The position numbers and the translations under genes were made by a program. This document shows positions 27,966 through 37,044 of a DNA stretch of 64,000 nt, one piece after another. Source of the DNA: JAJFUE01 sp041687335 (lineage in GTDB: Bacteria; Sumerlaeota; Sumerlaeia; MVZB01); the NCBI GenBank assembly GCA_041687335.1, contig JAWLCE010000003.1:124001-188000 (forward strand), written 5' to 3'. Position 1 is the first letter of the stretch. Every line of letters starts with the position of its first letter. Below the pieces are notes generated by a model. That model made no database searches. It was not told the origin of the DNA and saw nothing but the letters and a program-made list of their open reading frames with translations.

Positions 27966-29756
27966 CTACTCCGCCTGCTCGATCTCTTCGGCCAGCCGTT
28001 GGCGCTGGGCCAGCTCATAATACCGCCCGCGCCGGGCCAGCAATTCCTGGTGCGTCCCCTGCTCGACAATCCGCCCCTCCTCCATGTAGGCAACGCGGTC
28101 GGCCAGCGACACCGTGGAGATCCGGTGCGAGATGATCAGCGAGGTACGGTCCACCAGCAGCTCGCGCAAGGCCGACAGGATCGCCTCCTCGGTGTGGGTG
28201 TCCACCGCCGCCAGCGCGTCGTCCAGGATCAACAGTGCCGGGTCGCGCGCCAGTGCCCGCGCCAGCGCCGCCCGCTGGCGCTGTCCTCCCGAAAGGTTGA
28301 TCCCGCGCTCGCCCAGCAGTGTCTCATACTGTCCCGCAAAGTTTTGCACATCTTCATGAAGTTGCGCGGCCTGCGCAGCCTGTCGCGCTCGCTCCACTGC
28401 CCCGCTCGCGCCTTCGCCATCGATCCCGAACAATATATTGGCCGCGATCGAATCACTGAACAGGAACGGCTCCTGGTCCACGATCCCGATCCGGCCACGC
28501 AGTCCGGCCACCGGCCACTCAAGGATATCGCGCCCGTCGATCAGGATCGCCCCCGCGGGCGGGTTGTAGCGCCGGGCCAGCAGCCGCGCCAGCGTCGATT
28601 TGCCGCAGCCGACCGGTCCGGTCAGCCCCATCGTCGAACCCGCCGGGATCGTCAGCGTCAGTCCGCGCAGCGCCGGTTCGCTGGCGCGTGGATAGCTGAA
28701 CCAAAGGTCGCGCACCTCAATCCGCCCCGCCACTTCCACCCCGGCCTGGACGCCCTCACCCTGGACGGCCGGCGGAATTTCAGGCTGCTGCTTCAGAATC
28801 TCCTCCACCCGCGCCATCGACGCCGAGCCTCGTTCAATCTGCGTCAGCACCCATCCCAACGCAATCAGCGGCCAAACGCTCCAGTTGAGCAGCAGGAAAA
28901 AGCTCGTCAGCTCGCCAATCCGCAGCCGTCCGTGGATGATCAGCCAACTGCCCACCCAGATCAGCATCAGCACGGCCAGTCCCACCACCAGCATCAGCAG
29001 CGGGATGAAGATCGCCTGCAGCCTCGCCAACCGGATGTTGGCCGCCACATACTGGTCAGAGACCCGGTCAAATCCCGCCGCACGGTCCCCCTCGCGGGCA
29101 TAGATCTTGACCACCCGAATTCCCGCCAGCGTCTCCTGCACGTTCGTCGTCAGCTCGCCCATCAGTTCCTGCACCAGCCGGAACCGCCGGTGGATGTGCG
29201 TCTTGAAGAAGTAAAACAACGGCGCGATCGTCAGGAGCGGCAGCCAGATCACCAGCGTCAACAACGGCGAAATCCGCAGCATCTGGTAAGCCGCCAGCGG
29301 CAACACCGCCGCCGTGTTGGCCAGATACATGATCGCCGGCCCGATCACGATCCGGATCGCCTCCATGTCGCTCGTCGCACGCGACATGATGTCGCCGGTG
29401 CGGTGACGGTCATAAAACCCCGCCGACAGCCCCAGAAGATGATGAAAGAAATCGTTCCTGAACTCGTATTCGATGTGCCGCGAGGCCCCGATGATCAGCC
29501 ACCGCATCCAGAAGCGCGTCACCGCCACCCCCACGCCAAGCCCCAGCGTCAGCACCAGGAACCAGCTCAGTAGCGAGCGCTTCAGCTCGGTCAGCGCCCC
29601 CAACTCCAGCCCCAGCAGGTCGATGCCGTTGCCGATCAGCACCGCGACCCGAATTTCAAGATATGCTGTCCCCAACAGGCTCAGAATCCCCAGTACCAGC
29701 GCCCGCCGATGGCGCCACAGGTACGGATAGAGCCGGCGGAAGCGGTGCTGAATCAT
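27966..29756 (-). CDS. ABC exporter half-transporter (permease-ATPase fusion)
   Basis: This 596-residue protein has an N-terminal six-helix membrane domain (about 18-300) and a C-terminal ATPase. Walker A GPVGCGKST is at 380-388, the signature LSGGQ at 488-492 and Walker B LLILDD at 508-513. Aspartate 513 replaces the usual catalytic glutamate, a feature of the degenerate site in heterodimeric exporters. No partner gene is adjacent. Start at ATG 29756 is supported by GAGG nine bases upstream; an in-frame ATG at 29786 directly abuts the ribBA stop. The substrate (lipid, drug or peptide) is unknown. Confidence 0.92.
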   Translation of the reverse strand: MIQHRFRRLYPYLWRHRRALVLGILSLLGTAYLEIRVAVLIGNGIDLLGLELGALTELKRSLLSWFLVLTLGLGVGVAVTRFWMRWLIIGASRHIEYEFRNDFFHHLLGLSAGFYDRHRTGDIMSRATSDMEAIRIVIGPAIMYLANTAAVLPLAAYQMLRISPLLTLVIWLPLLTIAPLFYFFKTHIHRRFRLVQELMGELTTNVQETLAGIRVVKIYAREGDRAAGFDRVSDQYVAANIRLARLQAIFIPLLMLVVGLAVLMLIWVGSWLIIHGRLRIGELTSFFLLLNWSVWPLIALGWVLTQIERGSASMARVEEILKQQPEIPPAVQGEGVQAGVEVAGRIEVRDLWFSYPRASEPALRGLTLTIPAGSTMGLTGPVGCGKSTLARLLARRYNPPAGAILIDGRDILEWPVAGLRGRIGIVDQEPFLFSDSIAANILFGIDGEGASGAVERARQAAQAAQLHEDVQNFAGQYETLLGERGINLSGGQRQRAALARALARDPALLILDDALAAVDTHTEEAILSALRELLVDRTSLIISHRISTVSLADRVAYMEEGRIVEQGTHQELLARRGRYYELAQRQRLAEEIEQAE

Positions 29757-29786
29757 CGGCAATCCTCGCGCCCGCCTTCTGCTCAT

Positions 29787-31010
29787 TCAGCCGCTCAACT
29801 GATGCCCCAGCCGCGCCCGCTTGGTGTCCAGATAGTTCGCGTTCTGCTGGCAGCGGCCGCACTCGATCGGCACCACTTCCACGATCTCCAGCCCATAGGC
29901 CTCCAGCCCCACGATCTTGCGCGGGTTGTTGGTCATCAGCCGTATCCGCCGCACCCCCTGGTCCACCAGCACCTGAGCCCCGACCCCATACTCGCGCAGG
30001 TCGGGCTTGAAACCCAGCTCCAGGTTGGCGTCCACCGTATCCAGCCCCTGCTCCTGCAGCACATACGCCAGCAGCTTGTTTTTGAGACCGATCCCGCGCC
30101 CTTCCTGGTTCAGGTAAACAATGATCCCGCGCCCCTCCGCCGCCACCATCGCCATCGACGTGTCCAACTGGCTGCCGCAGTCGCAGCGCAACGACCCCAG
30201 CGTGTCGCCGGTGAAGCACTGGCTGTGCATTCGCACCAGCACGGGCTCATCGTCCAGCTCCCCCATCGTCATCGCCAAATGCTGGGACTTGTCCACGACG
30301 TCCTCATAGAGCGTCAGCCGCCAGTCCCCATGCTTGTTTGGGATGATCGTCGTGACCACCTTGTCGATCAGGCGTTCCGTGCGCCGACGGTAGGCAATCA
30401 AATCCTTGATCGTCACCAGCGGCAGGCCGTGGTGGCGGGCCATCACCGCCAGATCCGGCAGCCTCGCCATCGTCCCATCCTCATTCAGAATCTCGCACAG
30501 CACGCCCACCGGCTCCAGCCCCGCCAACCGGCACAGGTCCACGGTCCCCTCGGTGTGACCCGCCCGGCGCAGCACGCCTCCCTCGCGCGCCGCGATCGGG
30601 AACATGTGGCCCGGGCGCACCAGATCCGAAGTACGACTCTTGGGATTCGCCAGCACCCGCACGGTCTGGGTCCGGTCCGAGGCCGAGATCCCCGTTGTGA
30701 CCCCATGACGGGCATCAACCGACTGCGTGAAATTGGTGCCCATCAGCGCCGTGTTTTCCTGCAGCGTCGGCGGATATAAATCCAGCGCCGCCAGCCGCTC
30801 GCCATCGGCCGGCACACAGATCAACCCCCGCCCATGGGTCGCCATCAGGTTGATCTTTTCAGGCGTGGCAAGCTCGGCGGCAAAAACGAAGTCCCCCTCG
30901 TTCTCGCGCTCCTCGTCATCGACCAGAATAATGACCCCTCCGCTGCGGATCGCCTCGATCGCTTGGGGGATCGGCGTGAATTCGATGTCCATGGGTTGCT
31001 GTTCTTGCAT
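29787..31010 (-). CDS. ribBA: Bifunctional 3,4-DHBP synthase / GTP cyclohydrolase II
   Basis: RibBA (407 residues) supplies both precursors of riboflavin. The N-terminal RibB domain has DDEERENEGDF, the HGVTTGIS loop and a late GHTEGTVDL. The C-terminal RibA domain has the zinc site CFTGDTLGSLRCDCGSQL (C-x10-C-x-C) and GRGIGLKNKL. GGAGAGG precedes ATG 31010. The ABC exporter lies directly downstream and may be co-transcribed. No FMN riboswitch pattern was recognised in the 190-bp upstream region. Confidence 0.97.
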   Translation of the reverse strand: MQEQQPMDIEFTPIPQAIEAIRSGGVIILVDDEERENEGDFVFAAELATPEKINLMATHGRGLICVPADGERLAALDLYPPTLQENTALMGTNFTQSVDARHGVTTGISASDRTQTVRVLANPKSRTSDLVRPGHMFPIAAREGGVLRRAGHTEGTVDLCRLAGLEPVGVLCEILNEDGTMARLPDLAVMARHHGLPLVTIKDLIAYRRRTERLIDKVVTTIIPNKHGDWRLTLYEDVVDKSQHLAMTMGELDDEPVLVRMHSQCFTGDTLGSLRCDCGSQLDTSMAMVAAEGRGIIVYLNQEGRGIGLKNKLLAYVLQEQGLDTVDANLELGFKPDLREYGVGAQVLVDQGVRRIRLMTNNPRKIVGLEAYGLEIVEVVPIECGRCQQNANYLDTKRARLGHQLSG

Positions 31011-31202
31011 GCGGTCAAGATCCTCTCCAAGCCCTACCTTACCCTTTCCGGCGCTTTCCGGCAACGCCTAAGCCGATCAAACGGTGGCCAATACCCCCGC
31101 ATGCGCCGCCACCCGCCGCCATTTTCAGATTTCACCCGATGGTCGCCCCCACCGGCCCCGCTATAATGGAATCAAATCTTGGTGCCCTGATGGTTTTTCC
31201 AT

Positions 31203-31577
31203 ATGAGACGACTCACCAACATGACGCGGGTCATCAGCTTTGGCGGCCTGCTGCTGCTCGCCTCCGCCACGACCGCCCTGCCTAGCACCGACCAGACTGC
31301 GCGCTCCGATGGAATCATCGCGTTGTCCGAAGAATTACAGTCCGCCCTTTCCCTGCTTGAGGAGCATGCGGAACCCGAACTGGTCCTGGCCTGGCCACGG
31401 CCAAAATTTGATCTCCCCCAGACTCCCGCGCTCGAGCCAGCTCATCCGGTGGCCGCCGCCCGCTCCTCGACCGGCTTTCGCATTCATCCCGCCGAGTCGG
31501 TCCCGCTGGTGCTGATGCTGACCAGCATGGCATTTTGCGTCCTGCTCATCCGGCGCTCACGCCGCACGCGCGCCTGA
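31203..31577 (+). CDS. Small exported protein with C-terminal membrane anchor
   Basis: This 124-residue protein has an N-terminal signal segment (SFGGLLLLASATTALP). A short Pro-rich middle is followed by a C-terminal helix (VPLVLMLTSMAFCVLLI) ending in RRSRRTRA. Signal peptide, then helix, then arginine cluster is the layout of exosortase-type tails, but the PEP motif is replaced by HPAESVP. A perfect TATAAT lies at 31162-31167, with no good -35. The ribosome site is poor and homology is unknown, so coding is probable but not certain. Confidence 0.5.
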   Translation: MRRLTNMTRVISFGGLLLLASATTALPSTDQTARSDGIIALSEELQSALSLLEEHAEPELVLAWPRPKFDLPQTPALEPAHPVAAARSSTGFRIHPAESVPLVLMLTSMAFCVLLIRRSRRTRA

Positions 31578-31585
31578 ACCCTCGC

Positions 31586-33172
31586 TTATGCGTAGATCGT
31601 AAAATCAATCTTCGGGAAAATGTTGTCGCGCATCTCGAGCGCCGCCAGATCCGCCTCGTTGATCGCCCCGCGTTCAACCCCCCGCGCCAGCCGCTCCAGA
31701 GCCCCCATGTGTTCACAGATCCGCTCACGGGCGTAATGTGGAGCATTTCCCATCCGGATCAGGAACGGCCAGTCCGAGGCCTGCGCCAGCAACAGCTCAC
31801 GGGCCATCTGGTCCAGCGCCCGCCGCGCCTGAAGGTCCGGGTTGTGCTGGTGGCGTCGCGCCAACGAACGCAGCCGCCGCGCCGCTTCATCCAGACGCGG
31901 ATAAATCCACTCGGTTTGTTCATTCAGCCAGACCCCGGCGTAGCCCCCCTCGCCCCAAGAGCTGAAGCACGGTTGCGCCGGTCCGGCCATCTCCATCAGT
32001 TCAAGGCAGCGCCCCGGCGTGATCGGCGCCACCGCCGAATCCTGTGCGCACAACCGGCGCATCACCGCATCCAGGAAATCGGGTCCCTCATACCACCAGT
32101 GCCCGAAAAGTTCCGCGTCATAAGGGGATACGATCACCGGCGCATGCCCCTCGCGCATGGCCAGCTCCGCCGCCTGCTCGGCCCGGCTCCTCACAAAATG
32201 CTCGGCGTGCAGCTCGATCTGTTCGCGCGCGGCCGCCGGATCATAATACTGCTTCTCGCCCAACCCCACCGGCCCCGTCACCCGGTGATACTTGATCCCC
32301 GTATCCACCCGCACTCCGGCCGGCAGCAACGGCCCCAGCCATTGGCGATCCAGGTCGTGCGCGATGTCGCGGTAAAACTCCCGATACGCCGGATCGCCAG
32401 GATAACCATCCTGTGCGTTCCAGACCTGGCGCGAGGTCTCCGGATCGCGCCCGAAGACCCGCAACCCGGCCGGCGTGCGCACCGGCTGGTGCACCCCCGG
32501 TTGGGGCGGCCACGCGGCCAGCAACCCATGCGCCTCCACGAAAGTGTGTTGGATTCCCGCCTCCAGCAGCAGCGCATCCAGCCCCGGCGCGTAGCCGCAC
32601 TCCGGGATCCATGCCCCCGCCGGCCGCCGCCCGAGCTGACGCTCGAATTCATCCAGACCCACGCGCAACTGGGCGCGAACCGACTCCGGCTCGTGAAGCA
32701 GCAGCGGCAAGAAGGGATGAGTCGCCGGCCCGCCCAACAGCTCCAACCGGCCCTCGGCGGCGAATCCGGCCAAGGCCCCCGCGATGTCGCCTCCCCAGCG
32801 CTCATCCAAATCGCGTCGGCAGGCCTCGAAGCGGGCCAGATAATGGCGCGCGGCAGGCGCCAGCCCCTCGCTTAGCCGCGTGCGCGTCACTTCCCGCCGC
32901 GCCAGATCAATCAACCGCTCCAGGTGGCGCCGGTAGCGATCCATCAGGAGCGGATCACGCAGCATCGACAACAGTGTCGGACTCAGTGAAACTGTTAAAG
33001 CCCAAGGCAGTCCATCGCGGCGCCAGCCGTCGATCACCCCCAGCAGCGGCAGGTAGCACTCCGTCACCGCCTCCAGCAGCCAGCGCTCCTCGAGCGGATC
33101 CTCATGCTCCGGATGGCGCACGAAGGGCAGATGGGCGTGCAGAATAAAGCACTGATAACCAACGGGCGTCAT
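31586..33172 (-). CDS. GH57 1,4-alpha-glucan branching enzyme
   Basis: This 528-residue GH57 enzyme makes alpha-1,6 branches in glycogen-like glucans. It matches the branching-enzyme subgroup: HAHLPFVRHPE at the N terminus, the nucleophile Glu191 in WIPECGY and the acid/base Asp352 in SPYDAELFGHWW. The C-terminal helical domain (DUF1957) runs to the end. The frame is open further upstream, but MTPVGYQCFILHAHLPF is the family start and GGGAG lies five bases before it. No other glycogen gene is adjacent. Confidence 0.93.
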   Translation of the reverse strand: MTPVGYQCFILHAHLPFVRHPEHEDPLEERWLLEAVTECYLPLLGVIDGWRRDGLPWALTVSLSPTLLSMLRDPLLMDRYRRHLERLIDLARREVTRTRLSEGLAPAARHYLARFEACRRDLDERWGGDIAGALAGFAAEGRLELLGGPATHPFLPLLLHEPESVRAQLRVGLDEFERQLGRRPAGAWIPECGYAPGLDALLLEAGIQHTFVEAHGLLAAWPPQPGVHQPVRTPAGLRVFGRDPETSRQVWNAQDGYPGDPAYREFYRDIAHDLDRQWLGPLLPAGVRVDTGIKYHRVTGPVGLGEKQYYDPAAAREQIELHAEHFVRSRAEQAAELAMREGHAPVIVSPYDAELFGHWWYEGPDFLDAVMRRLCAQDSAVAPITPGRCLELMEMAGPAQPCFSSWGEGGYAGVWLNEQTEWIYPRLDEAARRLRSLARRHQHNPDLQARRALDQMARELLLAQASDWPFLIRMGNAPHYARERICEHMGALERLARGVERGAINEADLAALEMRDNIFPKIDFTIYA

Positions 33173-33402
33173 CGCGTCTCCCGAGCTGCATGGAACAACA
33201 GATCCTGCCAAAATTTTGCCCCATCCTGCCTTGCCTGTAAAATTATATTCAGGATGCACACCCGTGCCGGGACTCCAGCGGCGGCCTGACTGCCCCGCCC
33301 GCCTTCGGCACATTCACTTTGCATGGTCCGGTCAAAATACGGACCTGAATGCACGCGCGGCTTCATCGCATCCACCCGCGCATGTTCAGGAGTAACACCC
33401 GA

Positions 33403-34455
33403 ATGTCGAGCCAGCTGTCCAAAAATGTTCTTTTCGTGACCCTCTCAATGCTGATCGCCGCCGCACTGGCGCCCGACGCCGACGCCGCCACCCTCTTTGT
33501 CGGCCCCAGCCGCGCCCATCTCACCATCAATAGCGCCATCGCCGCCGCCTCCAATGGCGACACGATCATTGTATATCCCGGCGCCTATCCTGAAACCGTG
33601 CGCTTCAACAACAAAAACATCGTCATCGAATCCATCGACCCCAACAGTGTCGCCGTCGTGCTCGATACCCTCATCGATGGCGAGAACCTTCGTCCCTGCG
33701 TCGAGTTCGGCGGCAGCGAGACCGGCTCGGCATTATTGCGCGGCTTTACCCTGCGCGGCGGCCGCGGGACCAACGGCTCCGCCATCGTCGGCAACGGCAC
33801 CCAGGCACGTATCGAGCGCAACATCATACATATGAATCAAACCGGTACCGCCCAATCCCCCGGCAACGGCACGATCTGGAACTGCGCCGGCGTCATCGAT
33901 TCCAACCTGATTTTCGACAATGTCGTCATCGGCAGCGGCGGCGCGATCGTCTTCGCCAGCGGCCCCATTCGCAACAATATCATCGCCTACAACAGCGCCA
34001 CCATCGGCGGCGGCCTGGCCTCATGCTACGGCCCGATCCAGAACAATAGCATCTTCAACAACACCGCCAGCGAGCGCGGCGGCGGCATGGCCGACGTCAG
34101 CGGGCAGGTCGTCAATCAGTTGGTCTGGAATAACGAAGCTCCAACCCACCCGCAGATCTCCAACGGCGGGCAGGTCATCTACAGCCTCGTCCAAGGCGGT
34201 CACCCCGGCGCCGGCAACCTCAACCAAGACCCGCGCTTGATGTTGACCACCCGGCTGGACTGCCGGCCCACCCCAGCCTCGCCGCTGATCGATGCCGGGG
34301 CGCTCGTCCCCGGTCTCACGTTTGACTTCAAGCGGGACCCGCGCCCCACTCTCGGTTATCGTGAGCCCCGCGGCGATGGCTCCCGCTATGACATCGGTGC
34401 CTATGAATTCATTCCCGGCCGCTCAAGCGTGGCCAGCTGGACCCTCTATCGCTGA
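33403..34455 (+). CDS. Secreted right-handed beta-helix protein
   Basis: This 350-residue protein has a Sec signal peptide (cut after ADA near residue 28) followed by a parallel beta-helix. It opens with TINSAIAAASNGDTIIVYPGAY, the usual cap of pectate-lyase-like and NosD-type helices. Repeating rungs carry Asn ladders (NNIIAYNSATIGGG, NNSIFNNTASERGGG). The end, SPLIDAGA...DIGAYEF, is the standard close of choice-of-anchor beta-helix proteins. No catalytic lysine or aspartate set is obvious, so binding rather than cleavage is possible. AGGAG ten bases upstream fixes the start. Confidence 0.85.
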   Translation: MSSQLSKNVLFVTLSMLIAAALAPDADAATLFVGPSRAHLTINSAIAAASNGDTIIVYPGAYPETVRFNNKNIVIESIDPNSVAVVLDTLIDGENLRPCVEFGGSETGSALLRGFTLRGGRGTNGSAIVGNGTQARIERNIIHMNQTGTAQSPGNGTIWNCAGVIDSNLIFDNVVIGSGGAIVFASGPIRNNIIAYNSATIGGGLASCYGPIQNNSIFNNTASERGGGMADVSGQVVNQLVWNNEAPTHPQISNGGQVIYSLVQGGHPGAGNLNQDPRLMLTTRLDCRPTPASPLIDAGALVPGLTFDFKRDPRPTLGYREPRGDGSRYDIGAYEFIPGRSSVASWTLYR

Positions 34456-34464
34456 GGAAAACGA

Positions 34465-35598
34465 TCAATACCCGTTGCCGCCGATGCTCAACCCCGGCGC
34501 CATGCCCGAGGACAGGTTCTGGCCAAAAGTGCCGGTGCCCATCCCCTCATAGGCCAGCCGCAGCTCCTCGGGGCTGGTGGCGTAGGCCTGCGCCGTCTTG
34601 TAGTCGATCAGCCCCTCGCGCAACAGCTTGAGCAATGAGTTGTTGAAGGTCTGCATCCCATAATACTCGCCCTGCTGGATGTGCTCATAAATCTCGGTGG
34701 TCTTGCCCTCCAGCAGCAGCTTCTTGATGGTCGGGGTCGAAACCAGAATCTCGATCGCGGGGATCCGCCCATGGCTCCCCTTGCGCGGCAGCAGCCGCTG
34801 GCTGATCACCCCGTTAAGGCACAGCGACAGCTCCATCCGGATCTGGGTGTGCAGATAGGCCGGAAAGTAATTGATGATCCGCTCGACCGTCTGCACCGCA
34901 TCGGTCGTGTGCAGCGTCGAAAATACGCTGTGGCCCGTCTCCGCCGCCGAGACCGCCGTCTGAATCGTCTCCAGATCGCGCATCTCGCCGATCAGGATCA
35001 CGTCGGGCGACTGGCGCAAGATATGCTTGAGCGCGTCGCGGAAGTTCATCGTGTCGAACCCCACTTCGCGCTGGTTGATGATCGCCATCTTGTCGTGATG
35101 CAGAAACTCGATCGGGTCCTCGATCGTCACGATGTGGCATTTGCGCATCACGTTGATGTGATTGATCATCGCCGCCAGCGTCGTCGACTTGCCCGCGCCG
35201 GTCATCCCCGTCACCAGCGTTAGCCCGCGCGGGCGCTCGGCCAGCTCCCGCACGATCGGCGGCAAATTCAGTTCATCAAACTGCAGGTCCGGATTGTTGA
35301 TGTGGCGCATCACGATGCCGATGGAGCCGCGTTGGCGGAAGAAGTTCGCCCGAAAGCGCCCGATCCCCGAGACACCCACCGCCAGATCCAGCTCCGGCAC
35401 CTGCATGAACGTCTCCCACTGCGTCTCATCGATCATCGAACGGGCGAAGTTGCGGGTGTCCTCGAAGGTCAAATCCCCATAATCCATCGCCACGATCTGG
35501 CCGTCGATCCGGATATACGGCGGACTCCCGGCCTTCAGGAACAAGTCCGAGGACCGACGCTCCACCATCTCACTGAGCAGGTCTTCCAGCTGAATCAT
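34465..35598 (-). CDS. pilT: PilT/PilU-type twitching motility ATPase
   Basis: This 377-residue hexameric ATPase retracts type IV pili. Walker A GMTGAGKST (131-139; usually GPTGSGKST), the Asp box IVTIEDPIEF, Walker B LIGEMRD, and the His box STLHTTDA are present. A Gly-rich C-terminal tail recalls PilU. The ATG at 35598 has CGAGG eight bases upstream and lies 29 bases inside the end of ugd in another frame. Translation is therefore probably coupled. No other pilus genes are in the window. Confidence 0.93.
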   Translation of the reverse strand: MIQLEDLLSEMVERRSSDLFLKAGSPPYIRIDGQIVAMDYGDLTFEDTRNFARSMIDETQWETFMQVPELDLAVGVSGIGRFRANFFRQRGSIGIVMRHINNPDLQFDELNLPPIVRELAERPRGLTLVTGMTGAGKSTTLAAMINHINVMRKCHIVTIEDPIEFLHHDKMAIINQREVGFDTMNFRDALKHILRQSPDVILIGEMRDLETIQTAVSAAETGHSVFSTLHTTDAVQTVERIINYFPAYLHTQIRMELSLCLNGVISQRLLPRKGSHGRIPAIEILVSTPTIKKLLLEGKTTEIYEHIQQGEYYGMQTFNNSLLKLLREGLIDYKTAQAYATSPEELRLAYEGMGTGTFGQNLSSGMAPGLSIGGNGY

Positions 35599-36895
35599 AT
35601 TTGATGCCTCGCCCGATGCCATGATATTCAATGCCGCACTGTTCCATCCGTTCGGCAGAGTAGATATTGCGTCCGTCGAACACGATCGGCTGGCGCATCA
35701 GGTCGCGCAGGCGTTCCAGGTTGAGCAGCTTGAACTCGTTCCACTCGGTCACCACCACCAGCGCATCGGCCCCCTCCGCCGCCTCATAGGCGTGCGACGC
35801 CAGCTCCAGATCCCCGATCAGCTCCCGGGCCCCGCCCATCGCCACCGGGTCATAGGCCCGCACCATCGCCCCCCGCTCCAGCAGCCAGCGGATGATCTCC
35901 AGGCTGCGCGCCTCGCGCAGGTCATCGGTGTTGGGCTTGAAGGCCAACCCCAGCATGCCGATGCGCCGGCCCGCCAGCGGCTTCAGGCGTCGTTCAATCC
36001 GGTCGCAGAACCGCGGCACGCGCCGATCATTGACCCGCACCACCGCGCGCAACAGTTCATTATCCTCATCGAACATTTGGGCCGTGTGGATGAGCGATAA
36101 AGTGTCTTTCGGAAAGCAGGACCCCCCATAGCCCAAGCCCGCTGACAGGAAGTCCCCTCCGATCCGCCGATCATACCCCATCCCCTTGGCCACCGCCGTC
36201 ACGTCGGCCCCCACCCGCTCGCACAGGTCCGCCATCGAGTTGATGAACGAAATCTTGGTCGCCAGAAAGGCATTGCTTGCATACTTGATCATCTCGGCGC
36301 TTGCCACGTCCGTGATCAGCATCGGCCGCTCCAGCGGAGAGTATAACTCCAGCAGCGTCAACGCTACCGTCTTGCTCGGCACCCCGATCACGATCCGGTC
36401 GGGCGCCAGCGTGTCCTGGATGGCCGAGCCCTCGCGCAGGAACTCGGGGTTGGAGACCACGTCGAAATCCACCCGCCGCCGTCGGTTGCGCTCGATGATG
36501 TCCCGCACCAGCGAGCCGGTCCCCACCGGCACCGTCGATTTGTTCACGATCACCTTGTAGCGATCGATCGCGCGCGCGATCGCCGCCGCCGCCTCCTCCA
36601 CCTGCCCCAGGTTGCTCTGGCCGTCCGCACAGGGTGGAGTGCCCACAGCGATAAAGATTACCGTGCTCTTCTCGACCGCCTGCTCGATGTTGTCGCTGAA
36701 GACCAGCCGCTGGTCATCCAGGTTGCGCCGCAGCATTTCCGCCAGTCCCGGCTCATAGATCGTCGGCTCCCCCTGACTCAGCCGCCGCACCTTTTCCGCA
36801 TCCTTATCGACGCAGATCACGTCATTGCCCAGGTCGGCGAAAACCACCCCGGTGATCAGTCCAACGTATCCCGTCCCAATCACGGCAACATTCAT
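35570..36895 (-). CDS. ugd: UDP-glucose 6-dehydrogenase
   Basis: Ugd (441 residues) oxidises UDP-glucose to UDP-glucuronate with two NAD+, a precursor for acidic polysaccharides. The NAD-binding GTGYVG (8-13), IAVGTPP, the invariant catalytic Cys260 in GYGGSCFPKDT, and AFKPNTDDLREA are intact. GGAGG ten bases upstream selects ATG 36895 over a frame open to 36967. The 3-prime end overlaps pilT by 29 bases, an unusual pairing of sugar-nucleotide and pilus functions. Confidence 0.97.
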   Translation of the reverse strand: MNVAVIGTGYVGLITGVVFADLGNDVICVDKDAEKVRRLSQGEPTIYEPGLAEMLRRNLDDQRLVFSDNIEQAVEKSTVIFIAVGTPPCADGQSNLGQVEEAAAAIARAIDRYKVIVNKSTVPVGTGSLVRDIIERNRRRRVDFDVVSNPEFLREGSAIQDTLAPDRIVIGVPSKTVALTLLELYSPLERPMLITDVASAEMIKYASNAFLATKISFINSMADLCERVGADVTAVAKGMGYDRRIGGDFLSAGLGYGGSCFPKDTLSLIHTAQMFDEDNELLRAVVRVNDRRVPRFCDRIERRLKPLAGRRIGMLGLAFKPNTDDLREARSLEIIRWLLERGAMVRAYDPVAMGGARELIGDLELASHAYEAAEGADALVVVTEWNEFKLLNLERLRDLMRQPIVFDGRNIYSAERMEQCGIEYHGIGRGIKYDSAGRPAQ

Positions 36896-37044
36896 GTGCT
36901 GCCTGCCTCCATGAGGCCTAAACCCCTTGATTTCAGCGCGCAAGCCCAGGGCGCGCCCCGCCATCACGGCCTGCGCCCGCCCTCGCGGCGCGCAATGGCC
37001 GTTCCCTCAGCATAAGGCTCTCCACGGCTTAAAGTTGAACTTTA

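Noticed and set aside
31011..31202. Region upstream of ribBA considered for an FMN riboswitch
   Set aside because: The conserved RFN blocks and the long closing stem are not seen.
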